From Burkholderia sp. (GTDB lineage: Bacteria; Pseudomonadota; Gammaproteobacteria; Burkholderiales; Burkholderiaceae), in contig JAIRVP010000024.1 in NCBI GenBank assembly GCA_031253835.1, positions 1 to 59,140 of the forward strand: a DNA stretch of 59,140 nucleotides, in the 5' to 3' direction. Below, one piece after another: positions 7,654-16,752 of this stretch (position 1 is its first letter; each line of letters opens with the position of its first letter). A program made the position numbers and the translations under genes. Under the pieces are notes generated by a model, which did not search any database, was not told the DNA's origin, and was given only the letters and a program-made list of their open reading frames with translations.

Positions 7654-9552
7654 GTGCTTAGCGCGACGGAACCCGCGCGCTCGGCGGACCTCGTCGTCTT
7701 CAACGGCAAGATCGCGACCCAGGACGATCAGCGGTCGTTCGTCAGCGCGCTCGCCGTGAAGGACGGGCGCATCGTCGCGACCGGCGATGATCGTGACGTG
7801 ATGCGTCATGCGCACGGCGACACGACCCGCATCGACCTGAACGGCCGCACCGTGATCCCCGGCCTGGTCGACGCGCACCTGCAGGCGATTCGCGGCGGCC
7901 AGACCTTCAACCTCGAGCTGCGCTGGGACGGCGTGCCGTCGCTCGCCGACGCGCTCGGCCTGCTGCGCCGGCAGGTCCGGCGCACACCGGCGCCGCAGTG
8001 GGTGCGCGTGGCGGGCAGCTGGACCGCGCTGCAGTTCGCGGAAAAGCGCGGCCCGACGGCGGCCGAGCTCAATGCGATCGCGCCCGATACGCCGGTGTTC
8101 ATCCAGCACCTGGGCGACAGCGCGTGGCTGAATGCGGCCGCGCTGCGCGCGATCGGCTACGGGCGCGACACGCCCGATCCGCCCGGCGGCGAACTGAGGC
8201 GCGACCGCCACGGGCGACCGACCGGGCTGCTGCTTGCGCGGCCGGACCCGGCGGTGCTGGGCGCCGCGCTCGAACGCGCGCCGGCGCTTGCCGCGGACGA
8301 CCGGATCAACTCGACGCGGCAGTTCATGCACGCGCTGAATCGCGTCGGCGTGACGAGCGCGATCGACGCCGGCGGCGACGGCCTCGCATATCCGGACGAC
8401 TACGCGGCGGTCATGATGCTTGCGCGGCGCGGTGAATTGACGACACGCATCGCATACGCGCTCGGCGCGCGGCACGCCGGCCGCGAAATCGACGACTTCG
8501 CAAAATGGATTGCGCTGACGGCGTCCGGCGACGGCGATGCCTTCCTGCGCACGAACGGCGCGGGGGAGCGGCTGCTGTTCTCCGCGGTCGACCTCGGCAA
8601 TTTTCTCGAACCGCGCGCCGAGCTGCCCGCGTCGGTCGAAGCGGACCTGACGGCCGTCGTCCGGCTGCTCGTGCGCCACCGCTGGCCGTTCCGGCTGCAT
8701 GCGACCTACGACGAATCGATCGGCCGTTTCCTCGACGTGTTCGAAGCCGTGAATCGCGAGATGCCGTTCGACGGATTGCGCTGGTGCTTCGATCGTTGCG
8801 AAACGATCTCGGACGCCAATATCGCACGCATCGCGGCGCTGGGCGGCGGCGTGATCGTGCAACCGCGCATGGCGTTCCAGGGCGAAGCCTTCATCGCGCG
8901 CCATGGCGCGGCCGCGGCCACCCGCGCACCGCCGGTTCGCGCGATGCTTGCGGCCGGGCTGCCGGTCGGCGTCGGCTCCGGCGCGACGGGGGCGGCGAGC
9001 TACAACCCGTTCGTCGCGCTGTACTGGATGGTGTCGGGGCGATCCGTCGGCGGCACCGTGCTGTATCCGGCGCGCACCCGGCTCGGCCGGATGGAGGCGC
9101 TGCGCCGCCATACGGTCGGCAGCGCGTGGTTCTCCGCCGACGAGCGCAGCAAGGGCGCGCTCGTGCCTGGCCGGTACGCGGATTTCGCAGTGCTGAGCGA
9201 CGACTACTTCACGATCGATGCACGATGCATTCCGCAACTGTCGTCGGTGCTGACGGTCGTCGACGGCAAGGTCGTGCACGCGGAAGCGGAATTCTCGCCG
9301 CTTGCGCCGCCGCCGCCGCCCGTGAGCCCCGGGTGGTCGCCGGTCGCCGCAGGCGGCGCCGATGACGTGGACGGCACCGACGCGCGCGATCGTCCGCGCG
9401 CATCGACGGCGGGTGACGCGTGCGCGGAGCCCGGCACCGATGCGTGCCGCGCGCGCGGCCACGGACGCCGCTTCGCGCGGCCGCGTTATCCGACCGCGAG
9501 CGCCGCCGCCGATCGCTGCGAGGCCTTCGGCTGCCGCTGCGTCGCCTTCTAG
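7654..9552 (+). CDS. Amidohydrolase-3-family paralog with lost metal ligands (pseudoenzyme)
   Basis: A 632-aa product starting at GTG 7654, which has GGGAGG seven bases upstream; the longer frame from 7537 has no family similarity. It aligns without a gap over at least 450 residues with the amidohydrolase at 39058-40932. The paralog's putative active-site residues are replaced: HLH becomes H75-L-Q77, DHCE becomes DRCE (R381), VQHRM becomes VQPRM (P404), GTDAT becomes GSGAT (G443). Only H75 and H349 of the set survive. These positions match the His/Asp metal set of the YtcJ-like amidohydrolase branch, so hydrolysis is unlikely. The frame is intact, which argues for a retained non-catalytic role or recent decay. 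The Cys-rich tail ends GCRCVAF, as in the paralog. It lies 132 bp after R1. Confidence 0.75.
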   Translation: MLSATEPARSADLVVFNGKIATQDDQRSFVSALAVKDGRIVATGDDRDVMRHAHGDTTRIDLNGRTVIPGLVDAHLQAIRGGQTFNLELRWDGVPSLADALGLLRRQVRRTPAPQWVRVAGSWTALQFAEKRGPTAAELNAIAPDTPVFIQHLGDSAWLNAAALRAIGYGRDTPDPPGGELRRDRHGRPTGLLLARPDPAVLGAALERAPALAADDRINSTRQFMHALNRVGVTSAIDAGGDGLAYPDDYAAVMMLARRGELTTRIAYALGARHAGREIDDFAKWIALTASGDGDAFLRTNGAGERLLFSAVDLGNFLEPRAELPASVEADLTAVVRLLVRHRWPFRLHATYDESIGRFLDVFEAVNREMPFDGLRWCFDRCETISDANIARIAALGGGVIVQPRMAFQGEAFIARHGAAAATRAPPVRAMLAAGLPVGVGSGATGAASYNPFVALYWMVSGRSVGGTVLYPARTRLGRMEALRRHTVGSAWFSADERSKGALVPGRYADFAVLSDDYFTIDARCIPQLSSVLTVVDGKVVHAEAEFSPLAPPPPPVSPGWSPVAAGGADDVDGTDARDRPRASTAGDACAEPGTDACRARGHGRRFARPRYPTASAAADRCEAFGCRCVAF

Positions 9553-9646
9553 CCGGCGCGTGCCGATGCGCGGTTCCCGGTGATCGGGGTCGTGCATCGC
9601 ATTGAACGATTTTCCGCCCCCGTGCGCGGGGCACGAAGGAGACAGG

Positions 9647-10321
9647 ATGAATGTTGCGCACACGCCCGCACCCGCGGCCGGCGAGGAAGTAGCCGGCGTG
9701 CGCATTCCGCGCACGCCGCTTGCGATCGAGGCGGCCGATGCGGTGCGGGCGTCGTTGCCTGCCGCGCTCGCCGATCATGCCGCACGCGTGTTCGTGTTCG
9801 CGTCGCTCGCCGCGCGGCGCGCGGATGACGCATGCGATGCCGACGCGCTGTACGTCGCCGCGATGTACGCGAACATGGGGTTGAGCAACGCGTATGGCCG
9901 TTCCACCGAACGCTACGAGCTCGACAGCGCGGATGCCGCGCACGCGCTGCTGCTGCGGCATCGCCGGTCGCGTCGCATGCGCGACGACGTGTGGCGCGCG
10001 ATCGCGCTGCATACGACACCCGGCGTGGCCACCCGTGTATCGCCGCTCGCGCGCGCACTGGCGTCGGCCGTGTCGACGGACCTGATGGCGACCGGCTTCG
10101 ACACCTATACCGCCGACGAGCGCGCGGCGCTGTTCGCGGCTTACCCGCGCGGCAGCGGCTTTCGCGAAGCGTTTCTCGACACGGTCGCACGCGGCGTCGA
10201 ACATCGGCCGCTGTCGACGTTCGGCACGTGGAGCGCGGACGTGCTCGAACGCGCCGACCCGGATTTCCATCGGCCGAATTTCTGCGGGCGCGTGCTGGGC
10301 GCGCGGTGGCGCGACGCGTGA
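9647..10321 (+). CDS. HD-domain-like protein lacking the HD pair
   Basis: A 224-aa protein starting at ATG 9647 behind AAGGAG. It resembles the cyanamide-hydratase-like HD phosphohydrolase branch: H44 in LADHAARVFVFAS, then ALYVAAMYANMGL where active relatives have a LHDLGL-type sequence, then RYELDSADAAHALL, and H122 in AIALHTTPGV. The metal-binding His-Asp doublet that names the family is replaced by A75-N76. The binuclear or mononuclear metal centre should therefore not form. It is the second probable dead hydrolase in a row behind R1, with 94 bp between it and the amidohydrolase paralog, so the three may be one transcript. The family call rests on motif layout only. Confidence 0.6.
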   Translation: MNVAHTPAPAAGEEVAGVRIPRTPLAIEAADAVRASLPAALADHAARVFVFASLAARRADDACDADALYVAAMYANMGLSNAYGRSTERYELDSADAAHALLLRHRRSRRMRDDVWRAIALHTTPGVATRVSPLARALASAVSTDLMATGFDTYTADERAALFAAYPRGSGFREAFLDTVARGVEHRPLSTFGTWSADVLERADPDFHRPNFCGRVLGARWRDA

Positions 10322-10347
10322 CGGCGCCGGTTCGGCTGCGCGGCAGA

Positions 10348-10365
10348 CGGCCGGGCAGCCGGCCG
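10348..10365. terminator. Hairpin between convergent genes
   Basis: CGGCCGG (10348-10354), loop GCAG, CCGGCCG (10359-10365): a perfect 7-bp GC stem between the 3' ends of the HD-like gene and the ene-reductase gene. There is no T tract, so it is called a terminator only from position and stability. Confidence 0.35.
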
Positions 10366-10408
10366 CATCGCGACACGGCCGCCGGCGGCCCGCGCATCGC
10401 GTGAGCGC

Positions 10409-11521
10409 TTACGTGTTTGCTTCCGCGGCATCGTACCGCGCATAGTCGACGTAACCGGCGCGGTCGCCGCCATACCAGCCGACGGACTTCGGCTGCGCCA
10501 GCGGCGCGCGCGTCGCGATGCGCTCCACGAGATCCGGATTGGCGATATAGGCGCGCGCAAACGCAACGAGATCGGCGTCGCCCGCGTCGATCAGCGCGTT
10601 CGCCGTGTCCGGCGCAATGCCGCCATTGACGATCAGCGTGCCGCCGAACGACCGGCGCGCGTGCTCGACAATGCGCGGCAGATCGGGTTCGCCGCTCCAG
10701 CCGTTGGTGTCGGCCGCGTGCAGATAGGCGACGCCCGCATCGTCGAGCATCCGGCCGACGTAGGCATAGGTTGCGTCGGGATCGGCGTCGCGCACGTTGT
10801 TGTACTTCGCGTACGGCGAGATGCGCACGCCGACGCGGCTCAACGGCATCACGCCGCCGACCGCGTCGACGATTTCCTCGAGAAAGCGCGCGCGGTTCGC
10901 GACCGAGCCGCCGTAGCGATCGTCGCGGCGGTTCAGCGTCGACGACAGGAACTGGTGCGGCAGGTAGCCGTTGGCCGCATGGATCTCGACGCCGTCGAAG
11001 CCCGCGGCCATCGCGCGCGCGGCCGCGCGCCGGAATGCGTCGACGGTCGCGACCACTTCGTCGGTCGTCATCGCACGCGACGGTGTCGCGTGGATCTTCG
11101 TGTAATAGCCGTTCTGCAACTGCGCCCATACCTGCAGCTGTTCGAGGTCGTCGTTCACGCCGGACGGCGACAGCGGGGCGGCGCCGCCGAGCAGCGTCAA
11201 CGAGCTGACCCGCCCGCCGTGCCACAGCTGCGCGAAGATGCGCCCGCCGTTCGCATGGACGGCATCGGTGATCTTCTTCCAGCCGGCGGCCTGCGCGTCG
11301 TCGACGAGCCCCGGTGTCAGTTCGAATGCCGCGGAGGCCGCGCTGACGTTGGTCGCTTCGGTCACGATCAGCCCGGCTGACGCGCGCTGCGCGTAGTACT
11401 CGGCCATCAGTTCGGTCGGCAGGCCGTGCGACGGCGCGCGCGAACGCGTCATCGGGCCCATCACGACACGGTTGGGAAGCGCGAGGCCGCGCAGATCATA
11501 GGCACTGAGCAGGGAAGACAT
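10409..11521 (-). CDS. Old-yellow-enzyme family alkene reductase
   Basis: A 370-aa FMN-dependent TIM-barrel oxidoreductase of normal length. Family hallmarks are the N-terminal LRGLALPNRVVMGPMTRSRA, the FAQLWHGGRVSS strand, the substrate-binding His/Asn pair in DGVEIHAANGYLPHQF, and the phosphate-binding VNGGIAPDTANALI near the C-terminus. Such NemA-like enzymes reduce activated alkenes, nitro esters or quinones using NAD(P)H in the cytoplasm. It follows the MFS exporter by 75 bp on the same strand, so the pair probably forms a detoxify-and-export operon under the LysR regulator further upstream. Confidence 0.88.
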   Translation of the reverse strand: MSSLLSAYDLRGLALPNRVVMGPMTRSRAPSHGLPTELMAEYYAQRASAGLIVTEATNVSAASAAFELTPGLVDDAQAAGWKKITDAVHANGGRIFAQLWHGGRVSSLTLLGGAAPLSPSGVNDDLEQLQVWAQLQNGYYTKIHATPSRAMTTDEVVATVDAFRRAAARAMAAGFDGVEIHAANGYLPHQFLSSTLNRRDDRYGGSVANRARFLEEIVDAVGGVMPLSRVGVRISPYAKYNNVRDADPDATYAYVGRMLDDAGVAYLHAADTNGWSGEPDLPRIVEHARRSFGGTLIVNGGIAPDTANALIDAGDADLVAFARAYIANPDLVERIATRAPLAQPKSVGWYGGDRAGYVDYARYDAAEANT

Positions 11522-11596
11522 GGTGGACTCCTCTCTTTTGACGTGGGGCGGGGCGGCGACGCGCCCCGCGTTCGGGTCGGATCGACGTGCGGCCGA

Positions 11597-12814
11597 TCAG
11601 CCTCGGGCGTGACGTTGCGCGTGCGGCCGCCCGATCACGAGGTAATGCGCGAGCGCGATGACCGGGAATACACCGGCCACGACTGCGACGAGCGGCCAGC
11701 CGCCATGCTCGTACAGCGGGCTCGCGAGCGCGGAGCCGGCGGCGCCGCCGACGAAGATGCTTGTCATGTACAGCGCGTTCAGGCGATTGCGGCTCGCCGC
11801 GTGCAGTGCGTAGATCTCGCGCTGGCCGAGCACCATGTTCATCTGCACCGCGAAGTCGAGCACGATGCCGGTGACGACGAGCCCGTACAGGCCGGTGCCG
11901 TGAACGAACCCGATCGCATACGCCAGCGCGCCGGCGACGAGCGCGATCAGCGTCGCGCGCACCGTATGGCCGGCGTCCGCGAGCCGGCCGGCCACCGGCG
12001 CCGACGTCGCGCCGATCGCACCGACCAGCGCGAACAGGCCGATCTCCGTTTGCGACAAACCGTAGTGGCGCGTCAGCTCGATCGGCACGGCCGTCCAGAA
12101 CAGGCTGAACGACGCGAACATCAGGCCCTGGTAGAACGCGCGGTGGCGCAATACCGGCATCGTGCGGACCAGATGCAGCAGCGAGCCGATCAGTTCGAAA
12201 TAGGTCGCGCGATGGTCGGGCTGGCGCGACGGAATCGTCAGCGCGAGCACGGCCGTGACGAGCGTCATCAGCACGGCGGCCGCCGCGAACACGAAGCGCC
12301 AGCCGAACGCGTCGGCGACGACGCTCGACAGCGGCCGCGCCAGCAGGATGCCGAGCAGCAGCCCGCTCATGATCGTGCCGACGACGCGGCCGCGAGAATG
12401 GTCGGGCGCGAGGTGCGCGGCGAGCGGCACCAGGATCTGAACGGCCACCGAACTGAAGCCGATCAGCAGCGAAATCGCGAGGAACAGCCCGGGCGTGTGG
12501 ACGAGCGCCGCCGCCGCAAGGCTCGCGATCGACACGACGGCCGTCACGATCATCAGCCTGCGATTTTCGAGCAGGTCGCCGAGCGGCACGATGAAGAACA
12601 GGCCGAGCGCGTAGCCGATCTGCGTCAGCGACACGATCAGGCTCGCCGTGTCGCCGGACATGTGCAGGCCCGGTGCGATGAGTTCGGTGATCGGCTGCGC
12701 GTAGTACAGGTTCGCGACGATCGCGCCACAGCTGAAGGCGAACAGCAGGATCAGGCCCTGCGTGAGTTTGGCGCCGTGTGCGGGCGGCGCGAGCGACGTT
12801 GATTCGGTTGACAT
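11597..12814 (-). CDS. MFS efflux transporter (DHA1-like)
   Basis: A 405-aa protein with about 12 hydrophobic segments. The MFS signature loop is present as VPLGDLLENRRLMIV between helices 2 and 3. ATG 12814 is chosen over the longer frame because AGGAGT sits just upstream and the MSTESTS start fits the family. It looks like the small-molecule exporters that often stand beside ene-reductases and nitroreductases. The gene is in line with the downstream ene-reductase; its promoter region contains the small palindrome at 12900. Confidence 0.85.
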   Translation of the reverse strand: MSTESTSLAPPAHGAKLTQGLILLFAFSCGAIVANLYYAQPITELIAPGLHMSGDTASLIVSLTQIGYALGLFFIVPLGDLLENRRLMIVTAVVSIASLAAAALVHTPGLFLAISLLIGFSSVAVQILVPLAAHLAPDHSRGRVVGTIMSGLLLGILLARPLSSVVADAFGWRFVFAAAAVLMTLVTAVLALTIPSRQPDHRATYFELIGSLLHLVRTMPVLRHRAFYQGLMFASFSLFWTAVPIELTRHYGLSQTEIGLFALVGAIGATSAPVAGRLADAGHTVRATLIALVAGALAYAIGFVHGTGLYGLVVTGIVLDFAVQMNMVLGQREIYALHAASRNRLNALYMTSIFVGGAAGSALASPLYEHGGWPLVAVVAGVFPVIALAHYLVIGRPHAQRHARG

Positions 12815-12899
12815 GGTCGACTCCTGGAATAGAGAGAACGGCGGGCACCGTGCCGGCATGTCGGTTCGACCGGGCGCGGTACGGTGCACCGCATTGCCG

Positions 12900-12912
12900 T
12901 CAATACTATTGA
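12900..12912. promoter_or_regulatory. Palindrome in MFS/ene-reductase promoter
   Basis: TCAAT-ACT-ATTGA, a perfect 5-bp dyad in the gap between the LysR gene and the MFS gene. It is followed by GATCGGTCGATAA. A similar TTATTGATCGA string occurs at 13977-13987, upstream of the LysR start. The two may be sites for that LysR protein. This is inference from position. Confidence 0.35.
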
Positions 12913-12989
12913 TCGGTCGATAAAGCCGGAATCGGACCGGCGCGCAATCGAGCGTTGCGCGGCACGCAAAGGTGCCGCGCCATGCAGGG

Positions 12990-13907
12990 TCAGCCGCGCT
13001 TGCCCTGCAGCGTCGGAATCTGTTCGAACAGGCCCTCGAGCCAGTCGACGAACACCTTGAGCTTCACGGGAGGGTGACGATTGGGTGGATACAGCACCGA
13101 GATCGGCCGGGCGGGCGCGTTGAAACCGGTCAGCACCTCGCGCAGCCGGCCGGACTTCAGGTAAGGCTCGACCAGGTACAGCGACGTCTTGATCAGCCCG
13201 ATTCCGGCAATGCCGCACTCGATGTAGTTGTCCGCATCGTTGACGGCAACCGTGCCGCACATCTGCAGGATGCGCGGCTTGCCGTCGACGACGTAGTCCC
13301 ACGCACGCGGCCGGCCCGTATCGGCGGAGATGTGGCTGACCGCGACATGCTGCGCGAGATCGTCGACGGTCTCCGGCTCGCCGAAGCGGGCGAAATAGGC
13401 GGGTGACGCGCACGTGCAGGTGGTCAGGCTGCCGATCCGCTTCGCGATCATCCCCGAATCGTCGAGCGCGCCGATGCGCACCACGCAGTCGAGCCCTTCG
13501 CCGACGAGGTCGATCTGCCGGTCGGTCACGCCGAGTTCGATCATGATCCCCGGATGCGCGTCGAGAAACGCCGGCAGCGCGGGCACCACGACCTGCTTGG
13601 CCATGGCCGGCGGCAGGTTCACCCTCAGCCGGCCGCGCGGCATGTTGCGCGCCTGCGAGACCGACGCCTCCATGTCGTCGATCTCGCGCAGCACCGCGAC
13701 GGAGCGCTCGTAGTACGCCTGCCCGTCCTCGGTCAGCGAGATGCGGCGCGTGGTGCGGTTCAGGAGCCGGCAGCCGAGGTGCTGCTCGAGTGCGCTGAGC
13801 AGCGCGGACACGCGCGGCGTCGTGAGGCCGCTCGTGTCCGACGCGCGCGTGAAGCTGCCGGTTTCGACGATGCGCGTAAACACGCGCATCGAAAGCAAGG
13901 TATCCAT
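12990..13907 (-). CDS. LysR-family transcriptional regulator
   Basis: A 305-aa LysR protein: HTH at the N-terminus (MDTLLSMRVFTRIVETGSFTRAS through LLNRTTRRISLTEDG) and a substrate-binding domain with LDCVVRIGALDDS and CGIAGIGLI. ATG 13907 is taken as the start because LysR proteins begin near this methionine and GGAG lies upstream; the in-frame ATG at 13967 has no ribosome site. It lies between the Mo-hydroxylase operon and the MFS/ene-reductase pair, all on the minus strand, and most likely regulates the latter. Confidence 0.83.
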   Translation of the reverse strand: MDTLLSMRVFTRIVETGSFTRASDTSGLTTPRVSALLSALEQHLGCRLLNRTTRRISLTEDGQAYYERSVAVLREIDDMEASVSQARNMPRGRLRVNLPPAMAKQVVVPALPAFLDAHPGIMIELGVTDRQIDLVGEGLDCVVRIGALDDSGMIAKRIGSLTTCTCASPAYFARFGEPETVDDLAQHVAVSHISADTGRPRAWDYVVDGKPRILQMCGTVAVNDADNYIECGIAGIGLIKTSLYLVEPYLKSGRLREVLTGFNAPARPISVLYPPNRHPPVKLKVFVDWLEGLFEQIPTLQGKRG

Positions 13908-13990
13908 CGTCGGAAGTTCTCCAGCCTGTCGGCTTGCCGCGCCGGTGCGTGCCGGCGCTGTTGTCATGAGTGTCGTTATTGATCGAAGCG

Positions 13991-16252
13991 CTATGCGTCG
14001 ATGCGCTTCCTGAGCGCGTCGCCGGCAAACGGCATTTCACGCATGCGCTGGCCGGTCGCGTCGAAGATCGCGTTGGCCAGCGCGCCCGCGGTCGGCCCCA
14101 TCGACGCCTCCGCCGCGCCGAGAAACGGTGCGCCGGGACGATTGACGAGATGCACCTTCACGCTCTGCGGCGCGGCCGAGAAGCGCAGGATCGGATAGCT
14201 GCTCCAGTCGAAGCTGCGGATGCGCTCGGTGTCGTATTTCAGCGCCTCGTACAGCGTCCAGCTCGCGGCCTGCACGATGCCGCCCTCGATCTGGTTGCGG
14301 ATGCCGTCCGGCGACACGATCTGGCCCGCATCGACGGCGGCTTCCGCGTGCTCGAGCGTCACCTGGCCCGTTTCCGGGACGACCGACACCTCGACCGCGA
14401 TCGCGACGTAGGCCATCAGGTTCTTGTACTTGCCGAACGCGAAGCCGACGCCGCGGTTGCGCGCTCGCGGCGGCCGCGGCCAGCCGAAGTGCGCCGCGGC
14501 CAGCTTGATGACCTGGCGCGCGCGATGGTCGTCCATGTGGCGCAGCCGGAATTCGACCGGATCGACGCCGGCCGCGTGCGCGAGCTCGTCCATGAAGCTC
14601 TCGATCGCCCAGATGTTGGTGTGCGCGCCGAGCGAGCGCATCGCGGAGGTCTGCAGCGGCATCGTCGGCGAGAAGTTGTTGACGATGTGCTGGTTCGGCA
14701 GCGCGTACAGCGGAATCGCGTTGCGATCGGCGCCGCCCTCGGGCTGCAGCATCGGCGTCGACGGCGCGGGTACGAACGGCGGCTCCAGCATGCGCGCGGG
14801 CAGCAGCCGGCCGGCGTTGACGATCCGCTCGTTGTGCGAGCTGCTCCACAGCGCGTATTGCCAGTCGACGATGCGGCCGCCCGCATCGAGCGATGCGCTG
14901 ATCTCGGTGACCATCGCGGGCGTGAAGTGATCCCACGTGTGTTCCTGTTCGCGCATCCATTGCACGCGGATCGGCCTGCCCGGCATCGCGGCGGCGATCA
15001 GCGCGGCGTGCGCGGCCGCGTCGTCCGCGGCGTTGTGTCCGTAGCAGCCCGACCCCTCGGTATGAATGCAGCGGATGCTCGCCTTCGGCATCGACAGCAT
15101 CTCCGCGAGCGCGTCGCGCAGCGGGTAGACACCCTGCGAGTGGGTCCACACGGTCATCATCCCGTTCTCGAGATGCGCGACCGAACACGACGGCCCGATC
15201 GACCCGTGCAGCAGATAGTTCTTCAGGAACGTCGCGCTCAGCGTCTTTGCGGCCGGCGCGGTGGCCGCATGCGTGTTCGCGATCTCGATGCGCTGCGTCG
15301 AGATCCGCTTCAGCTCCGCGTGCACCGTGCCGCGATCGGGCAGTGCACGGCCGGGCGACCAGCGGCAGCCGGCGGCGAGCGCACGCTGTGCGACCACCGC
15401 CTGCCACTCGCCCCGTGCGACCACCGCGAGCATGCTGCCGTTGCGCACGATCCGCACGACGCCGGGCAGCTTCAGGATCGCGGCTTCGTCGAACGACAAC
15501 AGCTTCGCGTCGTACACCGGCGGCATCACGACGCGCGCATGCAGCATGCCGGGCAACTGCATGTCCTGCACATAGCTGACGCCGCCGGTGACCTTGTTCG
15601 GAATGTCGACGCGCGGCAGCGAGGTGCCGATGACCGCGAACGTTGCCGGACTCTTCAGGGGCGACGTGGGCGTCGCATGGCGGTGCAGATCGACGGTGCG
15701 GATCGCGTCGCCGTAGGTCATCGTGCGGCCGTCGGGCGCCTTGATTACCGCGTCGGCGGTGGTCAGCATGCGCGGCTCGACACCGAAGCGCTTCGCCGCG
15801 CCGTCCACCAGCAGCGCACGGACCTGCGCGGCCGCGTTCAGCAGCGCCGAGCCGCTGTCCGCCATCGTGTGGCTGCCGGCGGTCAATCCCTCGTCCGGTG
15901 ACGCGCCGGTGTCGGCGGTCAGGAACGTGATCAGCGACGGCTTCATGTCGAGCTCCTCGGCGGCTACCTGGAGCAGCGCGGTGCGCACGCCGGTGCCGAG
16001 CTCGACCTTGCCGGTAAATACGGTGACCTGGCCGTCGGGCGAGATCCTGATCCACGCATCGAGCAGCGGGTTGGTCTTCAGGCTGCCCGCGAGCGCCTGC
16101 GTGGCTTTCGCCACATGGACGGCCGCGCCTTCGTCGGCGATCACCATCTGCGCGGCGGCACGCGCCGTGGGTGCGAGGCTGAACGCGACGAACAGCGCAC
16201 CGGAGACGATGAAGTGCCGGCGGCCTTCGTCGATGTCGTCGTGGGAATTCAT
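13991..16252 (-). CDS. Molybdopterin-binding subunit of a periplasmic aldehyde/N-heterocycle oxidoreductase (IorB-like)
   Basis: A 753-aa xanthine-oxidase-family large subunit resembling isoquinoline 1-oxidoreductase beta. It begins with a twin-arginine signal (GRRHFIVSGALFVAFSLAPTARA), so it is exported folded. Mo-subunit features include TGKVELGTGVRTALLQVAAEELD, EGSGCYGHNAADDAAAHAALIA and the C-terminal GAAEASMGPTAGALANAI. The last carries the glutamate that acts as base in this family, although the surrounding GVGEPGTPP-type motif is altered. The start overlaps the stop of the 2Fe-2S gene by one base (TGATG), so the two are translationally coupled. Electrons should pass to the 2Fe-2S subunit and then the cytochrome. 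No XdhC-type Mo-cofactor sulfurase partner is in the window. Confidence 0.85.
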   Translation of the reverse strand: MNSHDDIDEGRRHFIVSGALFVAFSLAPTARAAAQMVIADEGAAVHVAKATQALAGSLKTNPLLDAWIRISPDGQVTVFTGKVELGTGVRTALLQVAAEELDMKPSLITFLTADTGASPDEGLTAGSHTMADSGSALLNAAAQVRALLVDGAAKRFGVEPRMLTTADAVIKAPDGRTMTYGDAIRTVDLHRHATPTSPLKSPATFAVIGTSLPRVDIPNKVTGGVSYVQDMQLPGMLHARVVMPPVYDAKLLSFDEAAILKLPGVVRIVRNGSMLAVVARGEWQAVVAQRALAAGCRWSPGRALPDRGTVHAELKRISTQRIEIANTHAATAPAAKTLSATFLKNYLLHGSIGPSCSVAHLENGMMTVWTHSQGVYPLRDALAEMLSMPKASIRCIHTEGSGCYGHNAADDAAAHAALIAAAMPGRPIRVQWMREQEHTWDHFTPAMVTEISASLDAGGRIVDWQYALWSSSHNERIVNAGRLLPARMLEPPFVPAPSTPMLQPEGGADRNAIPLYALPNQHIVNNFSPTMPLQTSAMRSLGAHTNIWAIESFMDELAHAAGVDPVEFRLRHMDDHRARQVIKLAAAHFGWPRPPRARNRGVGFAFGKYKNLMAYVAIAVEVSVVPETGQVTLEHAEAAVDAGQIVSPDGIRNQIEGGIVQAASWTLYEALKYDTERIRSFDWSSYPILRFSAAPQSVKVHLVNRPGAPFLGAAEASMGPTAGALANAIFDATGQRMREMPFAGDALRKRIDA

Positions 16253-16752
16253 CACAGTGCCTTGCTGATCGTAACGGGGGCGGAAGCGGGTTCCGGGGCC
16301 GGCAGCCCGGCGACCGAGCGCACGGCCTCGAGGATGCGCATGTGCGTGCCGCAGCGGCACAGGTTCGGTTCCATGTGCGTGCGCAGTTCCTGTTCGGTCG
16401 GTTTCGGATTGCGTTCGAGCAGCGACTGCGCGCGCATGATCATCCCGGCGATGCAGTACCCGCATTGCGCGGCCTGATGCTCGATGAACGCGCGTTGCAG
16501 CGGGCCCGGATGCTCGGCGGTGCCGAGGCTCTCGATGGTGCGCACGCTGCGCGTGCCGATCGCGGCGACCGGAATCAGGCACGAGAACGCCGGCTTGCCG
16601 TCGACGATCACGGTGCATGCGCCGCATTGCCCGAGGCCGCAGCCGAATTTCGCGCCGTGCAGGTGCAGGTCGTTGCGCAACGCGTACAGGAGCGGCGTGG
16701 ACGGATCGATGTCCAGCGTGTGCCGCACGCCGTTGACGGTGAGGGTAATCAT
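16252..16752 (-). CDS. 2Fe-2S subunit of the Mo-hydroxylase (IorA-like)
   Basis: A 166-aa small subunit of the xanthine oxidase family. The plant-type 2Fe-2S loop is seen as GCGLGQCGACTVIVDG and the second cluster domain as QCGYCIAGM and NLCRCGTH, giving the two clusters usual for this subunit. It has no signal peptide, as expected if it is carried out with the Tat-exported large subunit. Its start overlaps the cytochrome gene stop by four bases (ATGA). Electron path: Mo centre to the two 2Fe-2S clusters to the cytochrome c. Confidence 0.9.
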   Translation of the reverse strand: MITLTVNGVRHTLDIDPSTPLLYALRNDLHLHGAKFGCGLGQCGACTVIVDGKPAFSCLIPVAAIGTRSVRTIESLGTAEHPGPLQRAFIEHQAAQCGYCIAGMIMRAQSLLERNPKPTEQELRTHMEPNLCRCGTHMRILEAVRSVAGLPAPEPASAPVTISKAL

